NCBI RefSeq assembly: GCF_014201835.1
Contig: NZ_JACHFH010000005.1
Span: 37,209 to 101,208 of the forward strand
Length of the DNA stretch: 64,000 nt
Source of the DNA: Pectinatus brassicae
GTDB lineage: Bacteria; Bacillota; Negativicutes; Selenomonadales; Selenomonadaceae
Reading direction: 5' to 3'
Part shown: positions 25,228 to 35,166 of the stretch, in pieces
How the letters are laid out: every line of letters starts with the position of its first letter
How positions within the stretch are numbered: position 1 is the stretch's first letter
Translations under genes and position numbers: made by a program
Notes under the pieces: model-generated
Seen by the model: the letters and a program-made list of their open reading frames with translations, nothing else
Told to the model about the DNA's origin: nothing
Databases searched by the model: none

Positions 25228-25401
25228 ATGAGTAATGAATTGATACAAGAAGAAAATAGAAATAAACGACGTGATAAACATCGGCAAAAAGCTCGCTATG
25301 CTCCTAAAATTACAGGAATGCCATTAGGGTTGACTAAAGGACAGTGGCAGTGTAAAAAAAATAATAGAAATAAAAGTACAGTTAGTTGCAAAAATTATTA
25401 A
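25228..25401 (+). CDS. Basic 57-residue hypothetical protein
   Basis: ATG 25228 follows TCGGAGGACATACAA, a strong ribosome-binding site. The peptide is very basic at the start (NRNKRRDKHRQKARYAPKI), then a Gly/Leu segment (TGMPLGLTKGQWQCKKN), and contains two Cys. It likely shares the transcript from the 24911 promoter. Not recognised. Confidence 0.55.
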   Translation: MSNELIQEENRNKRRDKHRQKARYAPKITGMPLGLTKGQWQCKKNNRNKSTVSCKNY

Positions 25402-25668
25402 TAATGGTTATTATAAAATAAGATTTAATTGTAGTTTGTATCAGAAATTTGTATTAAATAATGATAAGTTACTAAAGATTAGAAAAAGGATTTATATTAA
25501 TTGCTATATAGTTTCTAATTTACTGAATTTAAAAGTAACTAATAGATACTTTTTAAGGAATAGAGAATTATTATGCCAGTATTCATAGTAAAAAGATATT
25601 TTATATAAATCTTTTATTATTGAAGTTTTTTGCTAGCATAAAAAATTATAAAGAGAGGGTGTAAAACA
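25402..25668 (+). other. AT-rich region before the cas operon
   Basis: About 270 bp with no credible gene. A hairpin AAAAGAT/ATCTTTT (about 25591-25613) followed by TATTATTG could end the small-gene transcript. The cas promoter must be here, but I see no well-spaced -35/-10 pair. Confidence 0.35.
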
Positions 25669-28332
25669 GTGCGAAATATAGAAAAACTACATAAAATAAC
25701 ATTAGCAGCTTTGCTGCATGATTGTGGGAAAATAGTTTATCGTAGTAATGATATCAAACGTACTCATTCTTTATTAGGTACAGAATTATTGATGAAATAT
25801 TGTAATGATAAAGAAATTCTGCAGGCGGTAAAATATCATCATGGCAAAGCATTGGCACAGGCTAAATTAGCTAATGATAATATAGCATATATTGTTTATG
25901 AGGCTGATAATATTGCGGCTGGTTTTGACAGACGTGATGAAGAAGGGGCAGATATTAAGACTGGATTTAATAAATATGTTCCTTTGGAAAGCGTTTTTAA
26001 TCATCTGCAAGGCAGTTGCCCGGATACGGATAAAGCATATCATTATTTACGTGGTTTGGCACAAGGTGAAAAGATTAATTATGGTATACGGGCAAGCGAC
26101 AATAAAATACAAGCAAGTCGTGATAATTATGCAAAATTATTGAATTATTTTGAAGAAAATCTACAATCATTAATGATTAAAAATGGCAAGATAGCAAAAG
26201 ATAATTTTATAAATGCAGGTGCGGCGCAGTTATTGAAAATAATTGAAGCAATTTGTTCATATATGCCCTCGAGTACAATGCAAAAACAAGCCACTGATAT
26301 TTCCTTATATGACCATGTAAAATTAACAGCAGCAATTGCTAATGCCATGTATTTATATTTTGCTGAAAATAATATTATTGATTATAAGAAAGCTTGTTTT
26401 AAAAATAATAAAGACTATCGGCAAAAAGATATGTTTTTGCTAGTGTCTGGTGATATGTCGGGTATACAGGACTTTATTTATACAATAGCTAATGCCGGAG
26501 CATTGAAATCATTGCGTGGACGTTCATTTTACCTTGATATGGTATTGGAATATCTTGCCGATGAAATATTGCAGGAACTGGGATTGAATCGCTGTAATCT
26601 TATATATACCGGCGGCGGTCATTTTTATTTATTGGCTGCTAATACACAAACGGTTAAAGATAAAATTGCTCAGATGAAAAATAAATGTAATGAATGGTTT
26701 TTGCAGAAAACAGGAACAACATTATATTTGGAATTGGGCTGGCAGGAATGCAGCGCTGTTAATTTTATGGTTCCAGATAATGCTGTTGCAGATACAGAAG
26801 AATATGAACAGATTGGCGAATTGTTTCGTAAATTAAGCAGTAAATTAAGTAAGCAAAAATTATGCCGCTATAATAAACAGCAGCTTATAAAGATGTTTGA
26901 TCCGCAAAGTGCAATTAATAAAACGCGTGATGGTATTAGAGAATGTGGGATATGTCATACTTCAACAGCTGTTTTGGCTGATTTTCATGGCAGTAATGAC
27001 GGCAATACCAAAGCGTGCATATTATGCAATAAATTATATGATTTTGGCAGAGAAATTATTGCTGAAGACAAGACAATATTTGTCGTGTTAAATGATAATA
27101 AAGGACTGCCGTTACCATCGTGGGATAATGAATGCAGCCTGCATATTATGGACAAGAAATGTTTAGCAGATTATGACGAAAATAAAATAAAGCATTTATA
27201 TACAAAAAATGTATTAGAAACAGGTAATCGTTTAGCAACAAATTTATGGGTAGGCGATTATATTGTTCATAAATTAGAACAGGAAAATAGTAAATATTTA
27301 CAAATAGCAGATTTTGAGTATTTAGCTGAGCAAAGTCAGGGTATTAAAAGGTTGGGCGTATTGCGGGCAGATGTTGACCGACTGGGACAAACGTTTGCCA
27401 CAGCTTTTCGTGATGAAAACGGAACGCATTATCTGACATTATCGCGTATAGCCGCATTATCACGACAACTATCGCTGTTTTTTAAAAAATATATAAATTC
27501 TATCTGTAAGGGCAATATTGCCGGAGAAAATGAGCTAGATAAACCATTGTTTTCATTGTGGAATAATAAAAAAAATGGACGGCAGCTGGCTATTGTCTAT
27601 TCAGGTGGTGATGATGTTTTTGTTGTTGGTGCATGGGACGAAGTATTAGAATTTGCGGTTGACCTGTATCAGACCTTAAATCATTTTAGTAATGGCAAAA
27701 TAACTATATCAGCCGGGATGGCAATGCTGGAGCACAATTATCCTATTAGTCAGATGGCTAATATTGCCGGACAATTAGAATCACTGGCTAAAGACAGCGG
27801 GCGCAATCGTATTGCATTGCTGGATAATATAGAACAAATGTGGGCAGATATAAAAGGTAAGAATAAACAGCCAGTGCACTGTTATGAATGGCCGGTATTT
27901 ATTGATGAAGTAGTTGGTGAAAAAATATTATTTTTAAAAAAACACTTTAAATTTAATACTGAGATGGAAGAAGCTGTATTGGGACAAGGTCATTTGCCAA
28001 TCGGCAAGGGACAGCTTTATCGTTTACTGGAATTTTTACGGGAAAAAATTAATGGCAGTGAAGAAAATCAGGACAAGCCGCAGCGTATGAATATAGCTCG
28101 TTTTATTTATTGGCTGGCTCGTTTGCAGCCAGATAAAAAAGATATTGCAGCCGATGCGGATTATCAGAAAGTCCGGGGGAAATTATATGACTGGCTTACC
28201 GAAAAAGATTGGCAAAACAGCAGACAGCTGCTTACAGCATTAGTGCTAATAATATATGGGCTGCGTGATAAAAATAAAGAAATGGATAATGGGGGCAAAG
28301 AAAATGGCACAAAGTATATTAGACGAAGCTAA
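25669..28332 (+). CDS. cas10: Type III-A CRISPR Cas10/Csm1, HD nuclease and cyclase subunit
   Basis: Large subunit of the Csm effector complex, 887 residues. An N-terminal HD domain (LLHDCGKI at about 15-22, later YHHGKA) cleaves single-stranded DNA. A first palm-like domain includes SGDMSGIQDF, and a Cys4 zinc module (CGICHTS ... CILCNKL) lies near 425-455. The catalytic palm has YSGGDDVFVV at about 644-653; this intact GGDD makes cyclic oligoadenylates from ATP on target-RNA binding. GTG start, with GAGAGGG upstream. First gene of a tight plus-strand operon. Confidence 0.95.
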   Translation: MRNIEKLHKITLAALLHDCGKIVYRSNDIKRTHSLLGTELLMKYCNDKEILQAVKYHHGKALAQAKLANDNIAYIVYEADNIAAGFDRRDEEGADIKTGFNKYVPLESVFNHLQGSCPDTDKAYHYLRGLAQGEKINYGIRASDNKIQASRDNYAKLLNYFEENLQSLMIKNGKIAKDNFINAGAAQLLKIIEAICSYMPSSTMQKQATDISLYDHVKLTAAIANAMYLYFAENNIIDYKKACFKNNKDYRQKDMFLLVSGDMSGIQDFIYTIANAGALKSLRGRSFYLDMVLEYLADEILQELGLNRCNLIYTGGGHFYLLAANTQTVKDKIAQMKNKCNEWFLQKTGTTLYLELGWQECSAVNFMVPDNAVADTEEYEQIGELFRKLSSKLSKQKLCRYNKQQLIKMFDPQSAINKTRDGIRECGICHTSTAVLADFHGSNDGNTKACILCNKLYDFGREIIAEDKTIFVVLNDNKGLPLPSWDNECSLHIMDKKCLADYDENKIKHLYTKNVLETGNRLATNLWVGDYIVHKLEQENSKYLQIADFEYLAEQSQGIKRLGVLRADVDRLGQTFATAFRDENGTHYLTLSRIAALSRQLSLFFKKYINSICKGNIAGENELDKPLFSLWNNKKNGRQLAIVYSGGDDVFVVGAWDEVLEFAVDLYQTLNHFSNGKITISAGMAMLEHNYPISQMANIAGQLESLAKDSGRNRIALLDNIEQMWADIKGKNKQPVHCYEWPVFIDEVVGEKILFLKKHFKFNTEMEEAVLGQGHLPIGKGQLYRLLEFLREKINGSEENQDKPQRMNIARFIYWLARLQPDKKDIAADADYQKVRGKLYDWLTEKDWQNSRQLLTALVLIIYGLRDKNKEMDNGGKENGTKYIRRS

Positions 28333-28723
28333 GCAATTTTTTGACAAGGCAATGGAGATGAGAAAGGATCGACCAATTCCAGCATTAAATACATCGAAAC
28401 TGCGTAATTTTTTAAATGAGGTTGTAACTATTAGTAATCGTGTAGAAAGTTTAAAGGCTAAAAGGATACAAGATAATGACGATAGTAATGATTTACCGCA
28501 GGATTTGCAGAATTTAGTAGATTTTTTAGATGTTAAATTGATGTATCAAGTAGGTCGTGAGGAAAATAAATGGCCACGGCCATTAAAAAAATTTTATGAA
28601 GCTGGTAATATGGCTGAAAGAATAAATTCTGCCAAGCAAGGAATAAGAGAATATAAGAGATTTGCCGATTTAATGGAAGCTGTTGTAGCACTACATAAAT
28701 ATCATGGAGGGAGCGATAAATAA
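28304..28723 (+). CDS. csm2: Csm2, small subunit of the Csm complex
   Basis: 139-residue all-helical protein (MAQSILDEAKQFFDKAMEMR at the start) between cas10 and csm3, the normal place and size for Csm2 (Cas11), which lines the belly of the effector and contacts crRNA-target duplex. I start at ATG 28304, behind GGGGG, overlapping cas10 by 29 bases; an upstream in-frame start would be far inside cas10. Identified mostly by context and fold character. Confidence 0.85.
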   Translation: MAQSILDEAKQFFDKAMEMRKDRPIPALNTSKLRNFLNEVVTISNRVESLKAKRIQDNDDSNDLPQDLQNLVDFLDVKLMYQVGREENKWPRPLKKFYEAGNMAERINSAKQGIREYKRFADLMEAVVALHKYHGGSDK

Positions 28724-29424
28724 TGGAACAAAATAATATAAGAACTTTACAGGCCAAAGTATGTATCAGCGGAGAATTAAAAATATTAACAGGTATGCAT
28801 ATTGGCGGTGGTGGCAATACCTCGGCTATTGGTGCAGTTGATAGTCCTATTATCAGAGATTCTTTAACAAAATGTCCAGTTATTCCAGGTAGTTCGATAA
28901 AAGGTAAAATGAGAACATTATTGGCTAAGCTTTATGATAAAAGAGGTATTGGTGTATTAGGGAGACCTGATGAAGATGATGATGTAGTAAAGCGGCTTTT
29001 TGGTTCGAGTGAACCGATACAGCCAGCCCGTTTGCAATTTTTTGATTTGTCGATGCAAAAGGAAAGCAAAGAAAGTATTGAAAAAATGGATACGGATCTT
29101 TATCTTACGGAAGTTAAATTTGAAAATACAATAAATCGTTTAACAGCACAGGCTAATCCGCGCCAGATTGAACGAGTTCCTGCCGGCGCAGTATTTTCTT
29201 TTAAGCTTATCTATAATTTGGAAAATATGGCTGAATATGAAGAAGATATAAAAGGGCTGCAACAAGCCATTTTACTGTTAGAAGATGACTATATTGGTGG
29301 TCATGGTTCGCGTGGATATGGCAGAATAGAAATAAATAATTTGCAGGTGGATATACCAATAAAACGCGATGATGTAAGTATTGGCAAGGAGAAAATAGCG
29401 GCAATTTTAAAAGGTGGTAAATAA
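28723..29424 (+). CDS. csm3: Csm3, backbone RAMP and target-RNA nuclease
   Basis: 233-residue RAMP protein that forms the crRNA-binding backbone and cuts target RNA every 6 nt. The catalytic-loop Asp lies in GAVDSPIIRD (about residues 35-44), followed by the signature VIPGSSIKGKMRTLLA, and a glycine-rich GGHGSRGYGRIE occurs near 193-204. The start overlaps the csm2 stop (TAATG). Confidence 0.93.
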   Translation: MEQNNIRTLQAKVCISGELKILTGMHIGGGGNTSAIGAVDSPIIRDSLTKCPVIPGSSIKGKMRTLLAKLYDKRGIGVLGRPDEDDDVVKRLFGSSEPIQPARLQFFDLSMQKESKESIEKMDTDLYLTEVKFENTINRLTAQANPRQIERVPAGAVFSFKLIYNLENMAEYEEDIKGLQQAILLLEDDYIGGHGSRGYGRIEINNLQVDIPIKRDDVSIGKEKIAAILKGGK

Positions 29425-29425
29425 T

Positions 29426-30421
29426 ATGGACTATCATATATATAAATTGTCATTTACTACACCCTGCCGTTTTGGTTCAACGGCAGGACTTGATAAAAGT
29501 GATGTTATTTGTCAGGCGGACACGTTCTTTTCAGCACTCGCCAATGAATGTGTATCTTTCTATGGCACTGATAAACTGCAAATACTAAAGCAAAGTGTAG
29601 AAAAGGGACAGTTCTTAATTAGTGATTTACTGCCATATGATGAAGATGGTTTGTTTTTGCCCAAGCCGTTATGGATAGTAGATAAAAAAAATAAGCAGGA
29701 AAGTCTTACAGGTATAAAAGAGCGTATGGAAGGCTCCAAAAAATTAAAAAAATTGCAGTATATACCTATATATGATTTTGAAAACTATATTGAATGCATG
29801 AAAACCGGGAAAAATTATATTAATAATGACGATAAACGTATAATTATTGATGAGATATATCAAAAACAGTTAATAGAAAAAGTAAACTGCCGTGGCGAGG
29901 AAAGTCTGCCCTATTTTATGGAACAAGTGCACATTAAAGCAAATTGCGGCCTTTATTTTATAGCGGCAACAGCAGGCAGTGACGATATAGAGTTATTAGA
30001 TAAATTGCTGCAGTTATTATCATATACGGGCATCGGCGGCAAACGCAGCAGTGGTTATGGTAAATTTACTTATACTAAAGAAGTACTAAAAGATAATAAT
30101 GATGGTGAAGATACAAGTAATTTATATTATTTACTGGAAAAATCACCGGGGCAGATATATATGAGTTTATCCAATATAGTGCCGGCACAGACGGAAATTG
30201 ATCAGTTGCGGGAAGGTTCGTATCGGTTATTGCCACGTAGTGGTTTTGTAACAGATGGCAATTACAGTACAGTTCCGCTTAAACGCAATAGATATTTTGC
30301 AGTTATGCATGGCAGCTGTTTTAAACAGCCTTTGGCAGGAACAGTTCTCGATGTTAATGATAATGGCAGTCATCCTGTATATAGATATGGAAAAGGAATA
30401 TATGTGAGGTTAGCGCTATGA
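29426..30421 (+). CDS. csm4: Csm4, crRNA 5'-tag binding RAMP
   Basis: 331-residue RAMP protein that caps the complex, binds the 8-nt crRNA 5' tag and contacts Cas10. SFTTPCRFGS near the start and the glycine-rich GIGGKRSSGYGKF loop (about 206-218) are typical. ATG 29426 sits one base past the csm3 stop, with AAAGGTGG upstream. Confidence 0.92.
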   Translation: MDYHIYKLSFTTPCRFGSTAGLDKSDVICQADTFFSALANECVSFYGTDKLQILKQSVEKGQFLISDLLPYDEDGLFLPKPLWIVDKKNKQESLTGIKERMEGSKKLKKLQYIPIYDFENYIECMKTGKNYINNDDKRIIIDEIYQKQLIEKVNCRGEESLPYFMEQVHIKANCGLYFIAATAGSDDIELLDKLLQLLSYTGIGGKRSSGYGKFTYTKEVLKDNNDGEDTSNLYYLLEKSPGQIYMSLSNIVPAQTEIDQLREGSYRLLPRSGFVTDGNYSTVPLKRNRYFAVMHGSCFKQPLAGTVLDVNDNGSHPVYRYGKGIYVRLAL

Positions 30422-31650
30422 ATGAATTTTTGCAGACAAAGAAAATGCAGCTGAAATGTTTGGCGCCTATTCATATTGGTAGCGGCAATAAGTTAAGTAA
30501 AAATGAATATATTTTTGATGAAGATAAAGGGATTATTTATTTATTACAGCAAAATAAGTGGCTGCAGTTTTTACAAGATTTTAATCCGGCAAATGAAAAA
30601 AAAGAAACTTCATCTAAGTCCGGTAGTCAGATAAAAGGTTTTGTAGCATTGGCACAGGTGCTGGGGCATAAGAGTAAAGAATATTTACAGGAATACAAAA
30701 AATATATTATTCGTAATGCTCGTAGTGAAAAACCACTATCTTTATATCAATGGTGTATAAATAATGACATAAAAATGACAGATGCAGCTGCATGCGCTTT
30801 AGCACAAACATATATAAAAAGTGATAAAAATGACTTAAATGATATGATGCCCTTTATGCGTCAGGCTGACGGCAATATCTATATTCCTGGCAGCAGTATA
30901 AAAGGGACAATAAGGACAGCCTTATTATATAAGCTGGTAAAAACAGCACCGCAATATAAATCGTGGCAAAGAAGTTTGCAACAGATAAGGCCATCCGATA
31001 AAAAAAGCTATGAAAGCTTAGCTAAAGAAATAGAACAAGCTGTCTTTTATAAATATGAAGACTTTAATGATAAGGGGCGTAAGGTAACTGATGCCAGAGC
31101 AGATATAATGCGAGGATTGCGCATTAGTGATGCCTGTATAAATGGTACTGCTGAAACTCAGGTTTATCGTAAATATGATATCAGCCTGTATAAAGACAAA
31201 CGGGGAAAAGCTGAAAAAAAACTACCATTATATCGTGAATGCGCACCCATTGATACGAGTTTTTCCTTTGCTATGACAGTGGAAAAACAATTTATGCAGT
31301 CTAGTGGAATTAATTCGATTGAAGACGTTTTGCAGATAATGGCAGATTATACGGCAGAAATAGTAAGTCTGGAAAAAGAAGTTTTTAATGACTATGGGCG
31401 GCGGTACTGGGATGGTAGAGAAAATATGGCTAATATTATTATTGGCGGCGGCAGTGGGTTTCTAACCAAGACAATTATTTACTCCTTACTGCCACGAATG
31501 GAAGCTGTTAACATAGTAAAAAATTATTTGGATTATAAATTTAAAAAACATAAGCATAATATTTTAGATCGGCAGGTCTCGCCTCGAACATTAAAAGTAG
31601 CAGGTGACATAAATAATATGTATCATATTGGCTTAGGTCTTATAGAATAA
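30418..31650 (+). CDS. csm5: Csm5, 3'-end RAMP of the Csm complex
   Basis: 410-residue RAMP protein at the crRNA 3' end, needed for crRNA trimming. KCLAPIHIGSGNKLSKNEYI near the start and YIPGSSIKGTIRTALLYKLV (about 158-177) are the family signatures; GGGSGFLTKT lies near residue 342. The ATG overlaps the csm4 stop (ATGA). Confidence 0.92.
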   Translation: MNEFLQTKKMQLKCLAPIHIGSGNKLSKNEYIFDEDKGIIYLLQQNKWLQFLQDFNPANEKKETSSKSGSQIKGFVALAQVLGHKSKEYLQEYKKYIIRNARSEKPLSLYQWCINNDIKMTDAAACALAQTYIKSDKNDLNDMMPFMRQADGNIYIPGSSIKGTIRTALLYKLVKTAPQYKSWQRSLQQIRPSDKKSYESLAKEIEQAVFYKYEDFNDKGRKVTDARADIMRGLRISDACINGTAETQVYRKYDISLYKDKRGKAEKKLPLYRECAPIDTSFSFAMTVEKQFMQSSGINSIEDVLQIMADYTAEIVSLEKEVFNDYGRRYWDGRENMANIIIGGGSGFLTKTIIYSLLPRMEAVNIVKNYLDYKFKKHKHNILDRQVSPRTLKVAGDINNMYHIGLGLIE

Positions 31651-31667
31651 ATAAAAAAGAGATATTT

Positions 31668-32462
31668 ATGATAAAACAATATATATTTAAAGTAATACCA
31701 CAGGATAAAAATGAAAGGATAAATTTTAATATGGGCTCTATCATGCATGGTCGTATGATAGAGTCGCTGCCGGAGCAAATAGCCCAGCAGCTGCATAATA
31801 CATCTGCCCGCCCATATAGTCAGGCCATTTATGTAAAAGATGATATTGGTTATTGGCAGATAAATGCATTGACGTTGGAAATGAATAATTACTTAGAACA
31901 GCTAGCCAAGCAATGGAATGATAATGTAATTTATCTGCGTCAGCGGGATAAGAAATATCATATACAGCTTCATAATATATCAAATGGCTATTCATATCAG
32001 GATTTTAGCAGATGTTTTTTCACAATAGCGCAGCCGCAGCGCTATTTGCATATAAAATTTATTACGCCAACATCGTTTAAAAGTAACGGTGAGTATCAAA
32101 TGTTTCCCAATATAAATTTGATTTTAGCCAGCTTGTGTCGAAGGTGGAATGCTTTATCAGACAGCATAGTTTTTGAAGATGAAGCGGCTTATAAAGATAT
32201 ATGCAAGAGTACGTTTATTCATGGCTATCATTTATCATCAAGAAGATTTGGTTTGGAGAAAATAAAAATAACAGGTTTTAGCGGCGATATTGATATTTTT
32301 ATAAAAGGACCGGAGATGACAGTACGCTGGCTGAATATGCTGTTTGCCTATGGACAGTTTTGTGGTATTGGTATAAAAACAGCATTGGGCATGGGAAACG
32401 TGAAAGTATGGGCAAAAAATCGTGAAGATAATAATACCAGTGTAACAGCACTGATTAAATAA
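31668..32462 (+). CDS. cas6: Cas6, CRISPR repeat endoribonuclease
   Basis: 264-residue Cas6 that cleaves pre-crRNA inside each repeat, 8 nt from the spacer, leaving the ACGAAAAC 5' tag. Two ferredoxin-like halves; the C-terminal glycine-rich loop GIGIKTALGMGNVKV (about 236-250) is clear. Lies 17 bases after csm5. The catalytic His cannot be named with certainty from sequence alone. Confidence 0.88.
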   Translation: MIKQYIFKVIPQDKNERINFNMGSIMHGRMIESLPEQIAQQLHNTSARPYSQAIYVKDDIGYWQINALTLEMNNYLEQLAKQWNDNVIYLRQRDKKYHIQLHNISNGYSYQDFSRCFFTIAQPQRYLHIKFITPTSFKSNGEYQMFPNINLILASLCRRWNALSDSIVFEDEAAYKDICKSTFIHGYHLSSRRFGLEKIKITGFSGDIDIFIKGPEMTVRWLNMLFAYGQFCGIGIKTALGMGNVKVWAKNREDNNTSVTALIK

Positions 32463-32478
32463 AGAGAGGAAAACAATT

Positions 32479-33789
32479 ATGGAAGAATGTGTTCTTTTTT
32501 CACCAGTAGGTAGCACCGATCCGATACGTGGCGATTTTGACGGACCAATGCTGCATATTGTCCGTTACTATAAGCCTAAGAAAGTATATTTGTTTTTAAC
32601 AGCAGAAATGGCTAAACGTGACCGTGAGAAAGATATATATGTCTGGACATTAAAACAGCTTGATCCCACTATAGAAATTGTGAAATTATATCATGAAGAT
32701 ATAGATAAACCACAGGTAATGGATAAATTTGATAAATATTATCCAGAGGATTTAAGGAAAATATATGAAGAAAATCCTGATTGCACAGTGTTGGCTAATG
32801 TTACATCAGGAACAGCGCAGATGATGACATCATTACGATTTTTTGCGGCGACGGCGGATTTCCCTATAAAGTTAAAACTTATTGCTGTCGATACACCAGC
32901 AAAAAAATCTAATCACAGCATAGCTGTAAATGATGAGTACGATAAAGAAGCAAGCTGGGCCAATAATATTGATAATATTACCGATAGCAGTGAAATTGAA
33001 GTACGCTGCAAAGAAATAAAGCATGATAATATAAAAAAAGGCTTGGTAAAAAATATTATTATCAAATATCTGGAAACATATGATTATAAAGGGGCATTGA
33101 CTGTTTTACAGACAGCTGAATATTTTTTTGCACCTGATTTAGCAAAGATATTAAGAGCGGCTGATTACAGGCTACATTTAGAACATAGTAAAGCGCAAAA
33201 ATATTTTGACAGCAGCAGTTTAAAATATAAAGAAGTATATCCGGTACAATCGAGTGACTGTCGGGATATATTCGAATATATTCTGCATTTAAAAAAATTA
33301 GGGGCGCGCAATAATTTATTAGAGTTTGCTCAAGGCATATCACCGGTATTATATAGATTAAGCTATATGCTATTAAAAAAATCATTAAATATACCTATGG
33401 ATGATTATACCTTTCAAGATCGCGGTGTAAGAAAGTATGAAGAACGTAAACTACCTGATATTTATAAAAAAGAATTTATAAACATGAATTATAAAACACC
33501 AATTAACACATCTAATCTTTTACCACTTATCGCCTATGAAGCAGTGAAACAAAATAAAGTGAGGGGTTATGAGTTAATAAAAAATTTACGGGATTTTGAA
33601 AAAAATGTACGTAATATAGCCGCACATGAAATTAGTGCTATTTCAAAAGACACATTTAAAAATAATGCCGGAACTACCTGTGAAAAAATCATTAATGATA
33701 TTGAAAAATTATATCAAATAATATTTGCAGGTAATGCTAATTGGAACAGCTATGATCATATGAATGAAAAAATAATGCAATATTTATAA
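32479..33789 (+). CDS. csm6: Csm6, CARF-HEPN ribonuclease activated by cyclic oligoadenylate
   Basis: 436 residues. The N-terminal CARF domain (LFSPVGSTDPIRGDFDGPML, later NVTSGTAQMMTSL) should bind the cyclic oligoadenylate made by Cas10. The C-terminal HEPN domain carries the Rx4H active-site motif in RNIAAHEIS (about 374-382). It would degrade RNA non-specifically during an attack. With an intact Cas10 GGDD the whole signalling branch is present. Ribosome-binding site AGAGAGG upstream. Confidence 0.9.
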   Translation: MEECVLFSPVGSTDPIRGDFDGPMLHIVRYYKPKKVYLFLTAEMAKRDREKDIYVWTLKQLDPTIEIVKLYHEDIDKPQVMDKFDKYYPEDLRKIYEENPDCTVLANVTSGTAQMMTSLRFFAATADFPIKLKLIAVDTPAKKSNHSIAVNDEYDKEASWANNIDNITDSSEIEVRCKEIKHDNIKKGLVKNIIIKYLETYDYKGALTVLQTAEYFFAPDLAKILRAADYRLHLEHSKAQKYFDSSSLKYKEVYPVQSSDCRDIFEYILHLKKLGARNNLLEFAQGISPVLYRLSYMLLKKSLNIPMDDYTFQDRGVRKYEERKLPDIYKKEFINMNYKTPINTSNLLPLIAYEAVKQNKVRGYELIKNLRDFEKNVRNIAAHEISAISKDTFKNNAGTTCEKIINDIEKLYQIIFAGNANWNSYDHMNEKIMQYL

Positions 33790-33810
33790 TGAAAATGCTG
33801 GGAGGCGGAA

Positions 33811-34809
33811 ATGATGAGCTTTGCTTATATTACTGAAGAAGGCGCTCGTATTCAAAAGAAAGGCGATAAATTTGTTGTTGGTCGTAATTTGGAAACTATT
33901 ATGGAAATACCAGCAGAAATACTGGAAGGGCTGGTACTAATAGAAAGTGTTCAGGTATCTTCACAGGCAATGGTCGCATTTTTACAGCAGGGGATTCCTG
34001 TTACTTGGATATCTTCAATGGGAAAATTTTTTGGACGTTTGGAGTCTACCCAACATGTAAATGTAGCAAAACACAGACAACAGATGCTAATGCAGGATAC
34101 ATCGTTTGCCATAGAATTAAGTAAGAAAATAATAGCAGCAAAAGTGCATAATCAGATTATACTTTTGCGTCGTTATAACCGCCGGCAGCAATCAGATAAG
34201 ATACGAATTATTATCACTAACATTTTGGCAATTAGAAAAAATATTATTACAGCTGAGAATAAAGAGCAGCTTATGGGATATGAAGGGATTATTGCCCGTT
34301 TATATTTTGAAGCATTGGGACAAATTGTGCCGCAGGAATTCACTTTTAGTAAAAGAAGCAAAAGACCGCCGCTCGATGCAGTTAATTCTATGCTTAGTTT
34401 TGGCTATACACTTGTTATGTATGAATTATATACGGCAATAGAAAATAATGGACTTCATCCATATTTTGGTTTTATGCATGCCCTGAAAAATCATCATCCG
34501 GCATTGGCTTCTGACTTATTGGAAGAATGGCGTTCCGTTATTGTTGATTCGATGGTATTGGGATTGATTCAGCATAGTGAAATAAAAATAGAGCATTTTC
34601 AAAAATCAGAGACTAATGGCGGTGTATATTTGACTCGAGAAGGTCGTAATATATTTTTGCGGGCTTATGAAAAGAAAATGCGTACAGTCAATAAATATGA
34701 AGAAAGTAAAAAATCTTATCGTTATACATTAAATAAACATGTTAATATATTTTCACAGGCGCTTATTACAAGAGATACAGCAGTATATTTTCCTATTTTT
34801 ATTCGTTGA
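33811..34809 (+). CDS. cas1: Cas1 integrase
   Basis: 332-residue metal-dependent integrase that, with Cas2, inserts new spacers. The acidic/His active-site residues lie in GYEGIIARLYFEALG (Glu, about 149-163), LHPYFGFMHA (His, about 213-222) and DLLEEW (about 231-236). Two ATGs in tandem (33811 and 33814) follow GGGAGGCGG. No reverse transcriptase is fused. Confidence 0.95.
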   Translation: MMSFAYITEEGARIQKKGDKFVVGRNLETIMEIPAEILEGLVLIESVQVSSQAMVAFLQQGIPVTWISSMGKFFGRLESTQHVNVAKHRQQMLMQDTSFAIELSKKIIAAKVHNQIILLRRYNRRQQSDKIRIIITNILAIRKNIITAENKEQLMGYEGIIARLYFEALGQIVPQEFTFSKRSKRPPLDAVNSMLSFGYTLVMYELYTAIENNGLHPYFGFMHALKNHHPALASDLLEEWRSVIVDSMVLGLIQHSEIKIEHFQKSETNGGVYLTREGRNIFLRAYEKKMRTVNKYEESKKSYRYTLNKHVNIFSQALITRDTAVYFPIFIR

Positions 34810-34845
34810 GCTTAAAAAAAAAATAACGAATAAGGGGATAGTATT

Positions 34846-35166
34846 ATGAGTGATGTTTTTACTAATGAAAATGAATTTATGGCTGTTGATGATAAAAGAT
34901 ATATAGTTCTTATTATTTATGATATTGTCGACAATAAAAGTCGCAATAAAATGGTTAAATGTTTAGAAGGATTTGGCACGCGGGTGCAAAAATCGGCATT
35001 TGAGGCTTATCTCAATAAAAAGCGCTATGAAAAACTGGTATATAAAGCTAGTAAAATAGTAAATACAGAAGAAGACTCTTTGCGTATATACTTACTGGCA
35101 AATCATACTTCAGTGCGCTCCTGGGGAAAAGGTCATACGCATGTGGAAGATATTATTATTTTTTAA
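34846..35166 (+). CDS. cas2: Cas2
   Basis: 106-residue ferredoxin-fold partner of Cas1 in spacer integration. IIYDIVDNKSRNKMVKCLE near residues 24-42 gives the family Asp and RNA-fold signature. It is the last cas gene; the leader and array start 225 bases downstream. Confidence 0.94.
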   Translation: MSDVFTNENEFMAVDDKRYIVLIIYDIVDNKSRNKMVKCLEGFGTRVQKSAFEAYLNKKRYEKLVYKASKIVNTEEDSLRIYLLANHTSVRSWGKGHTHVEDIIIF

